Positions 28,201 through 34,880 of a stretch of 64,000 nt of DNA are shown piece by piece. Source of the DNA: Myxococcus stipitatus DSM 14675 (GTDB lineage: Bacteria > Myxococcota > Myxococcia > Myxococcales > Myxococcaceae); contig NC_020126.1 of the NCBI RefSeq assembly GCF_000331735.1, positions 8,373,501 to 8,437,500 on the forward strand. Reading direction: 5' to 3'. Made by a program: the position numbers and the translations under genes. Positions within the stretch are counted from its first letter, which is position 1; every line of letters starts with the position of its first letter. Under the pieces are notes generated by a model. It did not search any database. It saw nothing but the letters and a program-made list of their open reading frames with translations, and was not told the DNA's origin.

Positions 28201-28702
28201 GCCTCGCAGCGCCACCGCCACCGCGGCGGCGGCCCTGAGCGCCGCGCTGCGCCCCTCCGCGCCCCCTCCCCCGCCGCCGGCCGCGACCCACGAGCCCCTC
28301 TTCGAGGAAGAGCCCGCCATGGGCACCTCCTCCTTCGTCGAGGGCGAGCACAAGGTCATCATCCACACCGTCGAAGGACAGGTGAAGCGCGGCACCATCC
28401 GCGACGCCGACCTGCTCGACGAGGTCATCCTCCTGGAGCAGCAGAGTGGCTTCGCCGCGGAGCCCATCCCCGGCAAGCGCCTCAAGGCCATCTTCTTCGT
28501 CGTCCCCGCGGGCACGCGTCACCCGCCCGCCGAAGGCCAGAAGATTCGCGTCACCTTCAACGACGGCCGCCAGGTCGCGGGCTTCTCCCTCGACTTCAAG
28601 AGCAGCACCCCGGGCTTCTTCGTCGTCCCCGCCGACCAGCGCACCAACACGCCGCGCATCTTCATCTACCGCGCCAGCGTGCAGGCCGTGACGGAAGGCT
28701 GA
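22217..28702 (+). CDS. Giant 2161-residue tandem-repeat protein with Tyr/Gln-rich N-terminus and C-terminal beta domain
   Basis: There are five visible parts. Residues 1-40 are a charged helix (LDEKRKLGSLSPIEEARWGELR). Residues 59-205 are low-complexity aromatic repeats: three GYYxADGQWYAYPA units, then GYDPNQAYAQQ units. Residues 240-700 are acidic and Ser/Ala/Glu-rich. Residues 715-1855 contain about 35 copies of an EELPADAVQAEW/QPEW repeat with a Trp every 14-16 residues. Residues 2040-2161 look folded (KVIIHTVEGQVKRG ... FIYRASVQAV), beta-rich and perhaps PilZ-like, but without a c-di-GMP RxxxR motif. No signal peptide or membrane helix, so cytoplasmic. One uninterrupted frame covers all repeats. 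The start ATG is 22217 with AAGGTGACGG upstream. Function unknown; a scaffold or condensate protein is speculation from composition. Confidence 0.85.
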   Translation: MSDTRAAMREFRFLDEKRKLGSLSPIEEARWGELRAHLGVQDTPAPEAAAWQQEAAPQGYYAADGQWYAYPAGYAQQPQGYYGADGQWYAYPADPAYAQQPQGYYGADGQWYAYPAGYDPNQAYAQQGYDPNQAAYTQPGYDPNQAYAQQQGYDPNAGYPGYDPNQAYAQQQGYDPNAGYPGYDPNQAYAPQQGYDPNPGYAEGWPAATQDAQGVEGQEAYHAGYEQAPQDPAAYAPHPSAEPENLALSTDDIDIPALSEPAPWMPPSPTPVPIAPASATSTSASFADVLEDSGAEGDVGGLDAPSFDTVSAELEMAAAPEEDFGELDAQAEPVAVAREPEASLESSFADLSLEVESAPMDVSDSVLEVASSDSELEVPSSEIELVDASGDSEPVLAEERAPAPLDEAWASAPLAVDPLESAVEELADANDVIDVGTMDVASLEAGDGDVTSSGAELALDASDMLEPVAPESSLEELSAESSTATEDGAARGGIDASVEEIALDVGASGLDSSVDASAELEAHDAAPLEADAWTASMETEFTPEPSASVLDTESAPEEHLSAEPVAAGEAPTFDVAELGAEETLSSETSPFDSTTVPSLEIRSVRVGPDLQADTVEVDTDAAVLPEVGARSGEQGSTPSETFDLSGSPEDAVPLAAAGDFLGSEQFAGSNDRGMELPPEGSGEGDWSAQSSELEPLASSAGIVTEQYATEDAAAIELQPEWAATADASTAGASEWSESTAQAGSDVIELQPEWASASSEAAPESNAVEGVVALDASEAVVEEGQPEWASSTSESAPEGSAQVEWAASASEATAAQAEWTATTEELPADAVQAEWAATAGDATAAQPEWSATAEELPADAVQAEWAATSEELPADAVQAEWSATESESVPESAVAAEELPADAIQAEWAPNEAAPVSGEAQPEWAATAEELPADAVQSEWSASANDPATTAAQPEWSATAEELPADAVQSEWSATADTPASDNTQPEWSASGEELPADAVQAEWASTEGAPVVGAAQPEWSTGTEELPADAVQAEWATTEGAPAADTTQSEWEAAAEELPADAVQAEWAPETSTSVTSAAQPEWAAAAEEIPADAVQAEWAPETSTPVTGAAQPEWSATVEELPADAIQSEWAANANEPEVGSAQPEWNASAEEVPAAGVQSEWSSTAEELPADAVQAEWSSTANESASTAQPEWAAADELPADAVQAEWGATENAPTSAQPEWSAGAEELPADAVQAEWSATENAPASAQPEWSAATEELPADAVQAEWGATENAPASAQPEWSATAEELPADAVQSEWSATENAPVSAQPEWAAGTEELPADAVQAEWGATENAPASAQPEWSATAEELPADAVHAEWSATENAPATAQPEWAAAEELPADAVQAEWGATENAPASAQPEWSATAEELPADAVQSEWSATENAPVSAQPEWSATADELPADAVQSDWSATENAPVSAQPEWAAGTEELPADAVQAEWGATENAPASAQPEWSAAEELPADAVQVEWGATENAPASTQPEWAAAEELPADAVQAEWGATENAPASAQPEWSATTEELPADAVQAEWGATENAPASAQPEWSAATEELPADAVQAEWETNASTPAAGVTTQPEWAATAEEIPVDAVQPEWSATVEELPADAVQAEWDTNAVAAAPGAAQPEWSATTEELPVDAVQPEWATHAGAPVSGEAQSEWSAATEELPADAVQSEWDSTANAPATAQSEWSATANTSTTAQPEWSATAEELPVDAVQSEWDSTANAPATAQPEWSSEELPADAAQPEWSSASAPVTEAAQPEWSAEELPADAIQSEWDSTANAPATAQPEWAAEELPADAIQSEWDATANAPATAQSEWAAPGTEAASTWSPPEPEATPEWSASTDSTPTTEPWNSPSVDVEPTLELSTEEQAPAEVIQVEEEVAWSEPPPPQTKPWVSRDSSPFGMPGKDYSAPTPTPVLTSPPHAPLMEEAEEVAVEFEPEPELAEIELVEEAAEPEAAPPRSATATAAAALSAALRPSAPPPPPPAATHEPLFEEEPAMGTSSFVEGEHKVIIHTVEGQVKRGTIRDADLLDEVILLEQQSGFAAEPIPGKRLKAIFFVVPAGTRHPPAEGQKIRVTFNDGRQVAGFSLDFKSSTPGFFVVPADQRTNTPRIFIYRASVQAVTEG
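22391..22830 (+). repeat. Tyr/Gln/Gly-rich coding repeats (GYYxADGQWYAYPA and GYDPNQAYAQQ units)
   Basis: In-frame DNA repeats inside the giant gene. Three copies of a ~60-base unit encode GYYxADGQWYAYPA plus a short tail. They are followed by about seven GYDPN-type units of 24-60 bases (GYDPNQAYAQQ, GYDPNAGYPG). Neighbouring copies are nearly identical at DNA level, indicating recent duplication. The encoded composition (Tyr, Gln, Gly, Pro, Asn) resembles prion-like segments. Confidence 0.85.
24362..27780 (+). repeat. About 35 in-frame copies of a ~90-base Trp-containing coding repeat
   Basis: The basic encoded unit alternates two half-repeats, W-SATAEELPADAVQAE (16 residues) and W-GATENAPASAQPE (14 residues), about 30 residues or 90 bases together. 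I count 35 EELPADA-type cores (variants EEIP, EEVP, PVDA). Copies between about 25,840 and 26,990 are the most uniform, including nearly identical DNA, while the flanks are more diverged, as expected when unequal exchange homogenises the centre. Copy number is likely to vary between strains and is prone to assembly collapse. Confidence 0.9.
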
Positions 28703-28732
28703 GCCTCCAACACCCAGCACCCTGAAACGACA

Positions 28733-28765
28733 AGAGGGGCCCCCACCACCGTGGGGAGCCCCTCT
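28733..28765. terminator. Strong hairpin between convergent repeat-protein and YceI genes
   Basis: AGAGGGGCCCCCAC (28733-28746) pairs with GTGGGGAGCCCCTCT (28751-28765), giving 14 base pairs with a single bulged A and a 4-base loop. It lies between the stop codons of two convergent genes and can act on both strands. Confidence 0.7.
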
Positions 28766-28789
28766 GTCATTCAGCGGTGAAAGCAACGA

Positions 28790-29404
28790 CTACTTCTTCG
28801 GCGCCGCGGCCTCGGGGGCCTTCTTCACCAGCGACAGGTCCAGGTTCACCGTGACTTCCTCACCCACCGCCACGCCGCCCGTCTCCAGCGCCGTGTTGTA
28901 GGTCAGGCCGAAGTCCTTGCGGTTCACCTTGGTGGTGGCCGACACGCCCGTGCGGGTGTTGCCCCAGGGGTCCTTGGACTCCTTCGACGGGCCCGTGACG
29001 TCCAGGACCACCGGCTTGGTGACACCGTGCATGGTCAGGTCGCCGGAGATCTTCAGCTTGCCCTCGCCCGCCTTCTCCACCTTCTTCGACTTGAAGGTGA
29101 TGGTCGGGAACTTCGCCACGTCGAAGAAGTCCGGCGCGCGCAGGTGCTCATCGCGCTTGGCGTTCGCCGTGCTCACCGACGCCGCGTCCAGGGTCGCCTC
29201 GACGGTGGACTTGGTGATGTCCTTGTCGTCCAGGTTGACGGTGCCTTCCTTGATGTTGAACGAGCCATTCACGTTCGACACCATCATGTGCTTCACCGTA
29301 AAGCCCGCGCTGGAGTGAGCCGGGTCCACGTTCCACGTGGAGGCCAGGGCCAGGGACGGCAGGGCCACCAACAGGGCAATCGCGCTCTTCAGGGTCGTCT
29401 TCAT
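28790..29404 (-). CDS. Periplasmic YceI-family lipid-binding protein
   Basis: The 204-residue product has a signal peptide (1-22, cleavage after ALA) and a YceI lipocalin-like beta barrel that binds isoprenoid or other long-chain lipids. Family phrases visible are WNVDPAHSSAGFTVKHMMVSN (24-44), LDAASVSTANAKRDEHLR, FFDVAKFPTITFKS, GDLTMHGVTKPVVLDV and KDFGLTYN. The last ~15 residues are Lys/Ala/Pro-rich. I take ATG 29404 because it begins exactly at the signal peptide; the reading frame is open further upstream but without family match. The dioxygenase gene starts upstream on the same strand and ends 31 bases away, so the two may be co-transcribed. Confidence 0.92.
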   Translation of the reverse strand: MKTTLKSAIALLVALPSLALASTWNVDPAHSSAGFTVKHMMVSNVNGSFNIKEGTVNLDDKDITKSTVEATLDAASVSTANAKRDEHLRAPDFFDVAKFPTITFKSKKVEKAGEGKLKISGDLTMHGVTKPVVLDVTGPSKESKDPWGNTRTGVSATTKVNRKDFGLTYNTALETGGVAVGEEVTVNLDLSLVKKAPEAAAPKK

Positions 29405-29435
29405 AAAGGGGGTGCTCCTCGAGGAACTACGGGGT

Positions 29436-30311
29436 TCAAGCGCGCAGCGCGAAGCTGCGCATCGACAAGGTTCCGTGATGGAAGCCCTCGAACACGGGGG
29501 TGATGCGGTCTTCGGGGAGGGCGGCTCCGAGGACGAAATACAGCGGCAACAAATGCTCGGCCCTCGGATGCGCGAGCCTCCCATTCGGTGCATCCAACCA
29601 TGATTGCAGGCCCGTGAAGTCGCGCGCCTCCAGCTTCTGCGCCACCCACGTGTCGAACGCCTGCGCCCACGGCTCCGGGGACGCATCCTTGTGGTGGAAA
29701 TTCACCCGGCGCAAGTTGTGGACGATGCCGCCGCTGCCCATCAACAGCACGCCCTCCGCGCGCAACGGACGCAGCGCCTCGCCCAGCTTCGCCACCTCCG
29801 CGGGGCTCGCATCCAACGGCATCGACACCTGCACCACGGGGAGCGCTGCCTGCGGAAACATGTGGAGCAGCGGTATCCACGCACCGTGGTCCCAGCCACG
29901 ATCCGCATCCGCGACAGCCTTCACGCCGGAGGCACTCAGCCGCGACACGATATCCGCCGCCAGCGCGGGAGCCCCCGCCGCCCCGTACCGCAACTGGTAC
30001 AACGCCTGCGGGAAGCCGTAGAAGTCATGGATGAGCGGAGGCTGGGCGCTCGAGGTGACGCGCACCTCGCCCGGCGTCTCCCAATGCGCGGAGACCACCA
30101 CCACCGCCTTCGCGCCCCCTGCCCCGTCCCCGAACGTGCGCAGCGCGCGCGGATACGCATCCGCGTCCAGCGCCACCATGGGGGAGCCGTGCGACACGAA
30201 GAGCGCCGGAGCAGTCGTCCGGCCGCCTCCTGAACCTCCCCCCAGGACGCCCGCCACCCCCACCGCCGCCGCTCCCTGGAGGACCTCTCGTCTGTCCAAG
30301 CCGTCTCCCAT
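29436..30311 (-). CDS. DODA-type extradiol aromatic ring-opening dioxygenase, Tat-signal-like
   Basis: This 291-residue enzyme belongs to the 4,5-DOPA/class III extradiol (LigB, YgiD) family. The residues expected for the active site are visible: FVSHGSPM (38-45), SAHWE, the GWDHGAW segment with the catalytic His, and the later VHNLRRVN. The N-terminus (DRREVLQG then an Ala/Val-rich stretch to about 25) looks like a degenerate twin-arginine signal, which is uncommon for YgiD. It should cleave a catechol-type ring using a bound metal; the physiological substrate is unknown. It lies upstream of yceI on the same strand and divergent from the sigma-54 activator. Confidence 0.85.
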   Translation of the reverse strand: MGDGLDRREVLQGAAAVGVAGVLGGGSGGGRTTAPALFVSHGSPMVALDADAYPRALRTFGDGAGGAKAVVVVSAHWETPGEVRVTSSAQPPLIHDFYGFPQALYQLRYGAAGAPALAADIVSRLSASGVKAVADADRGWDHGAWIPLLHMFPQAALPVVQVSMPLDASPAEVAKLGEALRPLRAEGVLLMGSGGIVHNLRRVNFHHKDASPEPWAQAFDTWVAQKLEARDFTGLQSWLDAPNGRLAHPRAEHLLPLYFVLGAALPEDRITPVFEGFHHGTLSMRSFALRA

Positions 30312-30449
30312 GTCGGGCTTCTACTGCAACCCCAGGACCAGCGCCCTCCACCCGCCAACCCCTTGAAATGACGAACCACCTTCCATCGTTCATGCAAAAA
30401 CACTCTCAAAACGATAGAGAGCGGCATCACTTTGGAAGGGAGCCGACCG

Positions 30450-32087
30450 GTGGCGGGGCAATTCGAGCTGGGGCTGGAGGAGCTGCTGAGTTTCGAGCCG
30501 GGGGGCGGGCTCATCCAGTTCGCGGGGCAGCGGGTGCTGCTCATGGACCCGGTGGCGCTGGGGCTGCTGCGCAAGGAGCTGGTGGGGCTGATGGGTGTGA
30601 CGGCCGCGCGGGGCATCTTCACGCGGCTGGGCTACGCGCACGGCTGGCGCACGGCGGAAGCCATGAAGACGGCGGTGGCGTGGAAGGAGGAGTCCCAGTG
30701 GCGCCGCGCGGGCGGACGGCTGCACACGCTGCAGGGCCAGGTGCGGGTGGAGCGCGTGGAGCGCAAGCCCGAGGAAGGACCGGAGCCCTTCGCCGAGGCG
30801 CAGTGGCGAGACTCCTACGAAGCCGAGCAGCACCTGCTGCACCTGGGCCAGGCGGACCACCCCGTGTGCTGGAGCCTCACGGGCTTCGCGTCCGGCTACA
30901 TGAGCTACGTCAACGGGCGCGAAATCTACTGCACGGAGGTGCGCTGCGTGGGCATGGGGGACGCGGCGTGCCGCATCGTCGGCCGCCCGTCGGAGGAGTG
31001 GAGCACCGAGTGCAAGGAGGTGCTGCGCTTCTATGAGACCCAGTGCATGGAGGGCGTGCTCGGGCAGGTGACGGACGCGCTGAAGCAGGCCGAGCGGAAG
31101 CTGCGCGCCAAGCGCCAGTCGCTCGCGCGCGTGGGCGTGACGGAGGACCCCGCGGGCATGGTGGCTCGCGCGGAGGCGATGCTGCGAGTCATCAACCTGG
31201 GCCGTCGCGCGGCCAAGGTGGACTCCACGGTGCTCGTCACCGGGGAGAGCGGCGTGGGCAAGGAGCGCATCGCCCGCCTCATCCACGACGAGTCCACGCG
31301 CGCGCACAAGGCCTTCGTCGCGGTCAACTGCGCCGCCGTCACGGAGAGCCTCCTGGAGAGCGAGCTGTTCGGCCACGCGCGAGGCGCCTTCACCGGCGCC
31401 ACCCACGACCGGCCGGGCCTCTTCGAGGCCGCGCACGGCGGCACCCTCTTCCTGGACGAAGTGGGCGAGGTGCCGTCCTCCATGCAGGCCAAGCTCCTGC
31501 GCGCGCTCCAGGAGAAGGAGGTGCGGCGCGTGGGAGAGAACACCAGCCGCAAGGTGGACGTGCGCGTCGTCGCCGCCACCAACCGGGACCTCGCCGAGGA
31601 GGTGCGCGCGGGCCGCTTCCGCCAGGACCTCTACTACCGCCTGCGCGTCATCGAGCTGCGAATCCCGCCCCTGCGCGAGCGCCGCGAGGACATCCTCCCC
31701 CTGGCCCGCCTGCTGCTCGCCGAGGCCGCCGAGCGGCTGGGCCGCAAGGTGACGGGGCTCTCCCCCGACGCCGCGGACCAGCTGCTGCGCTACGCGTGGC
31801 CGGGCAACGTGCGCGAGCTGGGCAACGCCCTGGAGCGCGCCGTGGCGCTGTGTGAAGGCACGCGCGTGGAGCGAGAGGACCTGCCCGAGGAGGTCCGCGC
31901 CGCGCCGCCCAGCCTGGTCCCCAGCGGCAACCCGCGCCGGCTGGAGGACATGGAGAAGGAATACATCCTCGCGGTGCTGGCGCAGAACGCGGGCAACCGC
32001 GCGCGCACCGCCGAGCAGCTCGACATCGGCGTGGCCACGCTCTACCGCAAGCTCAAGCAGTACGGCCACCCGGAGGCGGCCCACTGA
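30450..32087 (+). CDS. Sigma-54-dependent activator with XylR-N/V4R sensory domain
   Basis: The 545-residue protein has an XylR-type N-terminal domain (about 5-100) and a V4R small-molecule-binding domain (105-185, with HPVCWSLTGFASGYMS and CxxxC-like GREIYCTEVRCVG). It has a coiled linker and an AAA+ module with Walker A GESGVGKE (near 264-271), the sigma-54 contact loop GAFTGA and Walker B GGTLFLDEVGEV. A Fis-type HTH closes the protein (ARTAEQLDIGVATLYRKLKQ). Complete and probably functional. The start GTG 30450 has GGAAGGGAG 6 bases upstream; a TTG 18 bases earlier is the alternative. Relatives sense aromatics such as phenol or toluene, and the divergent neighbour is a ring-opening dioxygenase, a suggestive link. 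No clear -24/-12 promoter is recognised next to the dioxygenase. Confidence 0.9.
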   Translation: MAGQFELGLEELLSFEPGGGLIQFAGQRVLLMDPVALGLLRKELVGLMGVTAARGIFTRLGYAHGWRTAEAMKTAVAWKEESQWRRAGGRLHTLQGQVRVERVERKPEEGPEPFAEAQWRDSYEAEQHLLHLGQADHPVCWSLTGFASGYMSYVNGREIYCTEVRCVGMGDAACRIVGRPSEEWSTECKEVLRFYETQCMEGVLGQVTDALKQAERKLRAKRQSLARVGVTEDPAGMVARAEAMLRVINLGRRAAKVDSTVLVTGESGVGKERIARLIHDESTRAHKAFVAVNCAAVTESLLESELFGHARGAFTGATHDRPGLFEAAHGGTLFLDEVGEVPSSMQAKLLRALQEKEVRRVGENTSRKVDVRVVAATNRDLAEEVRAGRFRQDLYYRLRVIELRIPPLRERREDILPLARLLLAEAAERLGRKVTGLSPDAADQLLRYAWPGNVRELGNALERAVALCEGTRVEREDLPEEVRAAPPSLVPSGNPRRLEDMEKEYILAVLAQNAGNRARTAEQLDIGVATLYRKLKQYGHPEAAH

Positions 32088-32090
32088 CGC

Positions 32091-32813
32091 TCAGTTGAGG
32101 AACTGGTCCCGGTCCGGGCGGTCCTTCGGCACCACGTGCAGGTGCTTGGACCGCTCGCGCAGCTGGCGCTGCAGCCGCCAGTGCTGGAAGTGCAGCAACA
32201 GCCGCTTGGGGCTCGCGCCGCGCACGTACGCGAGCACCAGCAGCATGGCGACGATGTGCGGCAACTGGCTGGCGAACCCCGCCGTCAGCACCCGCAGCAG
32301 GACGAAGCCCGCGCCAATCGCCGCGAAGGCATTGCCCGACAGCGGGATGCCCCAGAAGTTCGTCTGCCCCTTGCCCATGGTCAGCCCGTAGGCCACCCAC
32401 AGCACGGAGCACATCACCCAGCCGCCCTGGAAGGCGTACGGCATCGGGATGAAGAGCGCCGCCAGGCCCAGCAGGTAGCCCGCCAGCGCGGTGCAGCCCA
32501 CGGCCACCATCAACAGCCGCTTCGAGCCCCAGTACCCCTCCAGCCAGCCGCCAATGGACCACAGCAGCATGGCGCCGAAGATGATGCTGAGCGGCTCGCT
32601 CTCGATGAAGGCGTAGGTGAGGGGCTGCCAGATGAAGAGGTGGCCGAACACACCGCTCGGCATCAGCAGCAGGAAGCTCCCCTGGGCGCGCAGGAGCAGG
32701 TACATGACGGACCCCGCCACCAACCCCACGGCCAGCTTGGACGACATGGACTCCAGGCCGGGCAGGCCGAATCCTCCTCCGCCCCTGCCGCCGAAGCTGC
32801 GCATCGGTCGCAT
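32091..32813 (-). CDS. Rhomboid-like six-helix membrane protein lacking the GxSG serine motif
   Basis: The 240-residue product has a Gly-rich N-terminus and about six membrane helices (roughly 26-48, 56-75, 78-97, 101-122, 128-150, 163-185), then a basic amphipathic tail (200-240, RLLLHFQHWRLQRQLRERSK). The stretch WQPLTYAFIE and the GGWLEGYWGSKR loop recall the rhomboid family L1 loop and helix 2. The GxSG catalytic motif expected in helix 4 is absent (the region reads GGWVMCSVLW), so I read it as a catalytically dead rhomboid relative. It converges with the sigma-54 activator, three bases between stops. Function unknown. Confidence 0.65.
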   Translation of the reverse strand: MRPMRSFGGRGGGGFGLPGLESMSSKLAVGLVAGSVMYLLLRAQGSFLLLMPSGVFGHLFIWQPLTYAFIESEPLSIIFGAMLLWSIGGWLEGYWGSKRLLMVAVGCTALAGYLLGLAALFIPMPYAFQGGWVMCSVLWVAYGLTMGKGQTNFWGIPLSGNAFAAIGAGFVLLRVLTAGFASQLPHIVAMLLVLAYVRGASPKRLLLHFQHWRLQRQLRERSKHLHVVPKDRPDRDQFLN

Positions 32814-32957
32814 CCTTCCTCCACTCCGGGTTCAACAGCCGGTCAAAGGTGGTGGAACCCGCGCCGCTTCGCAACCCCAAATGACGAAGGGCGCTCCACC
32901 CGGTCCCCGGGAGAGAGCGCCCTCACACGCCGACTCAATGCGTCGCCTGGCGACGAC

Positions 32958-33158
32958 TCAAGCCTTCGCGCGGTAGAAAATCGTGATGGTCAGACAGTGG
33001 AACTCCTTGTCCGAGGACTGGGTCACCACCTTGTCGACCACGTCGATGTTGACCAGATTCTCCTTGAGCCACTTGGTGATGTTCTCACCCATGTTCTCGC
33101 GGTCACGCGCGAGCGTGGTGGAGAACACCTTGACTCCCGTGAAGCTCGTAACGCCCAT
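32958..33158 (-). CDS. Small conserved-looking 66-residue protein
   Basis: The predicted product of 66 residues starts MGVTSFTGVKVFSTTL and ends in FHCLTITIFYRAKA. The composition is balanced, not Arg/Ala-biased as in false frames of this high-GC genome. It contains a central helix (NITKWLKENL) between beta-strand-like ends, so an alpha/beta fold is plausible. The ATG at 33158 has GAGGGTCGGA immediately upstream, a good ribosome-binding site, supporting a real gene over the longer frame. I recognise no family. It lies 145 bases from the rhomboid-like gene start on the same strand, with a long hairpin upstream (33246-33288). Confidence 0.65.
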   Translation of the reverse strand: MGVTSFTGVKVFSTTLARDRENMGENITKWLKENLVNIDVVDKVVTQSSDKEFHCLTITIFYRAKA

Positions 33159-33245
33159 TCCGACCCTCGGTCTCAAGCTGAGATTCTGGACGTTTACCCC
33201 GAGACGATTCCGCCATCAAGAAACGGGCCCGATTTACCGGCTTCT

Positions 33246-33288
33246 GGAGGGCCTGGACCCCCACCCAAGCCCCGGGTCCAGGGCCTCC
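33246..33288. terminator. Long 15-bp imperfect hairpin downstream of the thiolase unit
   Basis: GGAGG-GCCTGGACCC (33246-33260) pairs with GGGTCCA-GGGCCTCC (33274-33288) with one mismatch around a 13-base loop. It lies after the 82-residue Cys-rich gene (minus strand) and before the 66-residue gene. No T-run on either side. A termination or mRNA-stability role is the simplest reading. Confidence 0.5.
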
Positions 33289-33371
33289 CGCCCACCGTTT
33301 CGCAGACGACACCCGCCGCCCCCCTCTGCGGGCCAGGGCCCCGCGCGTCCTGGCGCGAGGCCCCGTGGACT

Positions 33372-33620
33372 TCAGCGGCCCATGCTGGCCCTGCGGCCCT
33401 GGCAGGTGACCTCGTCCTTGCAGGCGGGTCCAATGCCTTCCGGGTGGGCGGTGAGCGGCGTCTTGTCGCTCTCCTCCACGCCGCACACCACGCACTTGCG
33501 CTTGCGGTTGCGACGCTCCGCGCGGCGCTGCTCGGCGATGGCCTTGGCCCGCTCACGGGCCGTCTTCGCGTCCACCTCGTTGCTCATCTCGCGTCCCGGT
33601 TGGAAGTCGTGTGCAGGCAT
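33372..33620 (-). CDS. Small Cys-rich probable zinc-binding protein coupled to thiolase
   Basis: The 82-residue product has a long Arg/Glu/Ala/Lys helix (about 15-42) followed by CVVCG (43-47) and a second pair in GPACKDEVTC (63-73). This C-x2-C ... C-x5-C layout fits a small zinc ribbon. The start ATG at 33620 overlaps the thiolase stop (TGATG) and has GAGG 7 bases upstream, the pattern of translational coupling; an internal ATG at 33587 would give 71 residues. I cannot name the family. Coupling to a thiolase suggests co-expression, not necessarily shared function. Confidence 0.65.
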   Translation of the reverse strand: MPAHDFQPGREMSNEVDAKTARERAKAIAEQRRAERRNRKRKCVVCGVEESDKTPLTAHPEGIGPACKDEVTCQGRRASMGR

Positions 33621-34816
33621 CAGAGCGCCTCGACGAGCACCGCGATGCCCTGGCCGCCCCCGATACAGGCGGATCCGATACCATAGCGGCCACCGCGACG
33701 CTTGAGCTCATAGACCAGCGTCGTGGTGATGCGCGCGCCAGAGGCGCCCAGCGGGTGGCCCACCGCGATGGCGCCGCCGTTCACGTTGGACTGCTCGCGC
33801 GGCAGGCCCAGCTCCTTCTCCACCGCCAGGTACTGCGGCGCGAAGGCCTCGTTCACCTCGAACAGGTCCATGTCGGTCAGCTTCGCCTGCGCGCGCGTCA
33901 GCAGGTTGCGGATGGCGGGCGCGGGCCCGATGCCCATCACCTTGGGGTCGCACCCGGCCACGCCCCAGTTCACCAGCCGGGCGATGGGCTTCAGGCCGTG
34001 CTTCTCCACGAAGCTGCGCGTGGCCATGACCATGCTGCCCGCGCCGTCGCAGATGCCGCTGGCGGCGCCCGCGTGCACCACGCCGTCCTTCTTGAAGACC
34101 TTGGGCAGCTTGCGCAGCCCCTCCACGGTGGTCTCCGGACGGTTGTGCTCGTCCTTGGCGACCACCGTCTCGCCCTTCTTCGTCTTGAGCGTGACGGGCG
34201 CGATTTCATCCTGGAAGCGGCCCGCCTCCTGCGCGGCGGCGAAGCGCTTCTGGGTGAGGACGGCGTACTCGTCCACCTGGTCCTGGGTGAGCGAGTAGTC
34301 CACCGCGAGCTGCTCGGCGGTGAGCGCCATCGGGTTGCCGGTGTAACTGTCCGTCAGCGCCGTCCAGAGCATGTCCTCCAGGTTGCCCTTGCCCAGCGGG
34401 AAGCCCCAGCGCGCGCCGCGGATGACGTGGGGCGCCTGGCTCATGGACTCGGTGCCGCCGGCGAGCACGCAGTCGGCCTGCTCCGTGAGCATCAGCTCCG
34501 CGGCGGTGATGAAGGCCTGGAAGCCGGAGCCGCAGAGGCGGTTGACGCCCAGGGCCGGCACGGGGACGGGGACGCCGGTGCGCAGGCCCACGTGGCGCGG
34601 CAGGTAGATGGCGTCCGCGCTGGTCTGCACGACGTTGCCGTACACGATGTGCTGGACGAGCTCGGGGGAGACCTTCGCCTGCGCGAAGGCGGCCTTCGCG
34701 GACTCGACGGCGAGGTCGGTGGCGCTGAGGTCCTTCAGGCTGCCGCCGTAGGTGCCGAACGGGGTGCGCTTGCCAGAAAGAAAGAAGATTTCCTCGGTCT
34801 TGGACACGCTCTTCAT
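33620..34816 (-). CDS. Acetyl-CoA C-acetyltransferase (thiolase)
   Basis: This 398-residue thiolase II family enzyme makes or cleaves 3-ketoacyl-CoA by Claisen chemistry. All signature elements are present: the acyl-accepting Cys95 in NRLCGSGFQ, NEAFA near 315, the catalytic GHPLG (His354) and the second cysteine Cys384 in CIGGGQG. Length matches AtoB/PhaA-type homotetramers. A biosynthetic (acetoacetyl-CoA) or beta-oxidation role cannot be separated by sequence alone; no fadB-like gene sits beside it. The downstream Cys-rich gene is translationally coupled. Start ATG 34816. Confidence 0.93.
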   Translation of the reverse strand: MKSVSKTEEIFFLSGKRTPFGTYGGSLKDLSATDLAVESAKAAFAQAKVSPELVQHIVYGNVVQTSADAIYLPRHVGLRTGVPVPVPALGVNRLCGSGFQAFITAAELMLTEQADCVLAGGTESMSQAPHVIRGARWGFPLGKGNLEDMLWTALTDSYTGNPMALTAEQLAVDYSLTQDQVDEYAVLTQKRFAAAQEAGRFQDEIAPVTLKTKKGETVVAKDEHNRPETTVEGLRKLPKVFKKDGVVHAGAASGICDGAGSMVMATRSFVEKHGLKPIARLVNWGVAGCDPKVMGIGPAPAIRNLLTRAQAKLTDMDLFEVNEAFAPQYLAVEKELGLPREQSNVNGGAIAVGHPLGASGARITTTLVYELKRRGGRYGIGSACIGGGQGIAVLVEAL

Positions 34817-34880
34817 GGTGCTCGTCTACCTACTCTCAAGGGGCGCGCGGTGCACGCACGCAGTGACGGGGCGGCGGGGT

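Noticed and set aside
25154..28786. Second long minus-strand open frame (about 1200 codons) across the repeat region
   Set aside because: Same reason: it is the complement of the repeat and ends inside the terminator between convergent genes.
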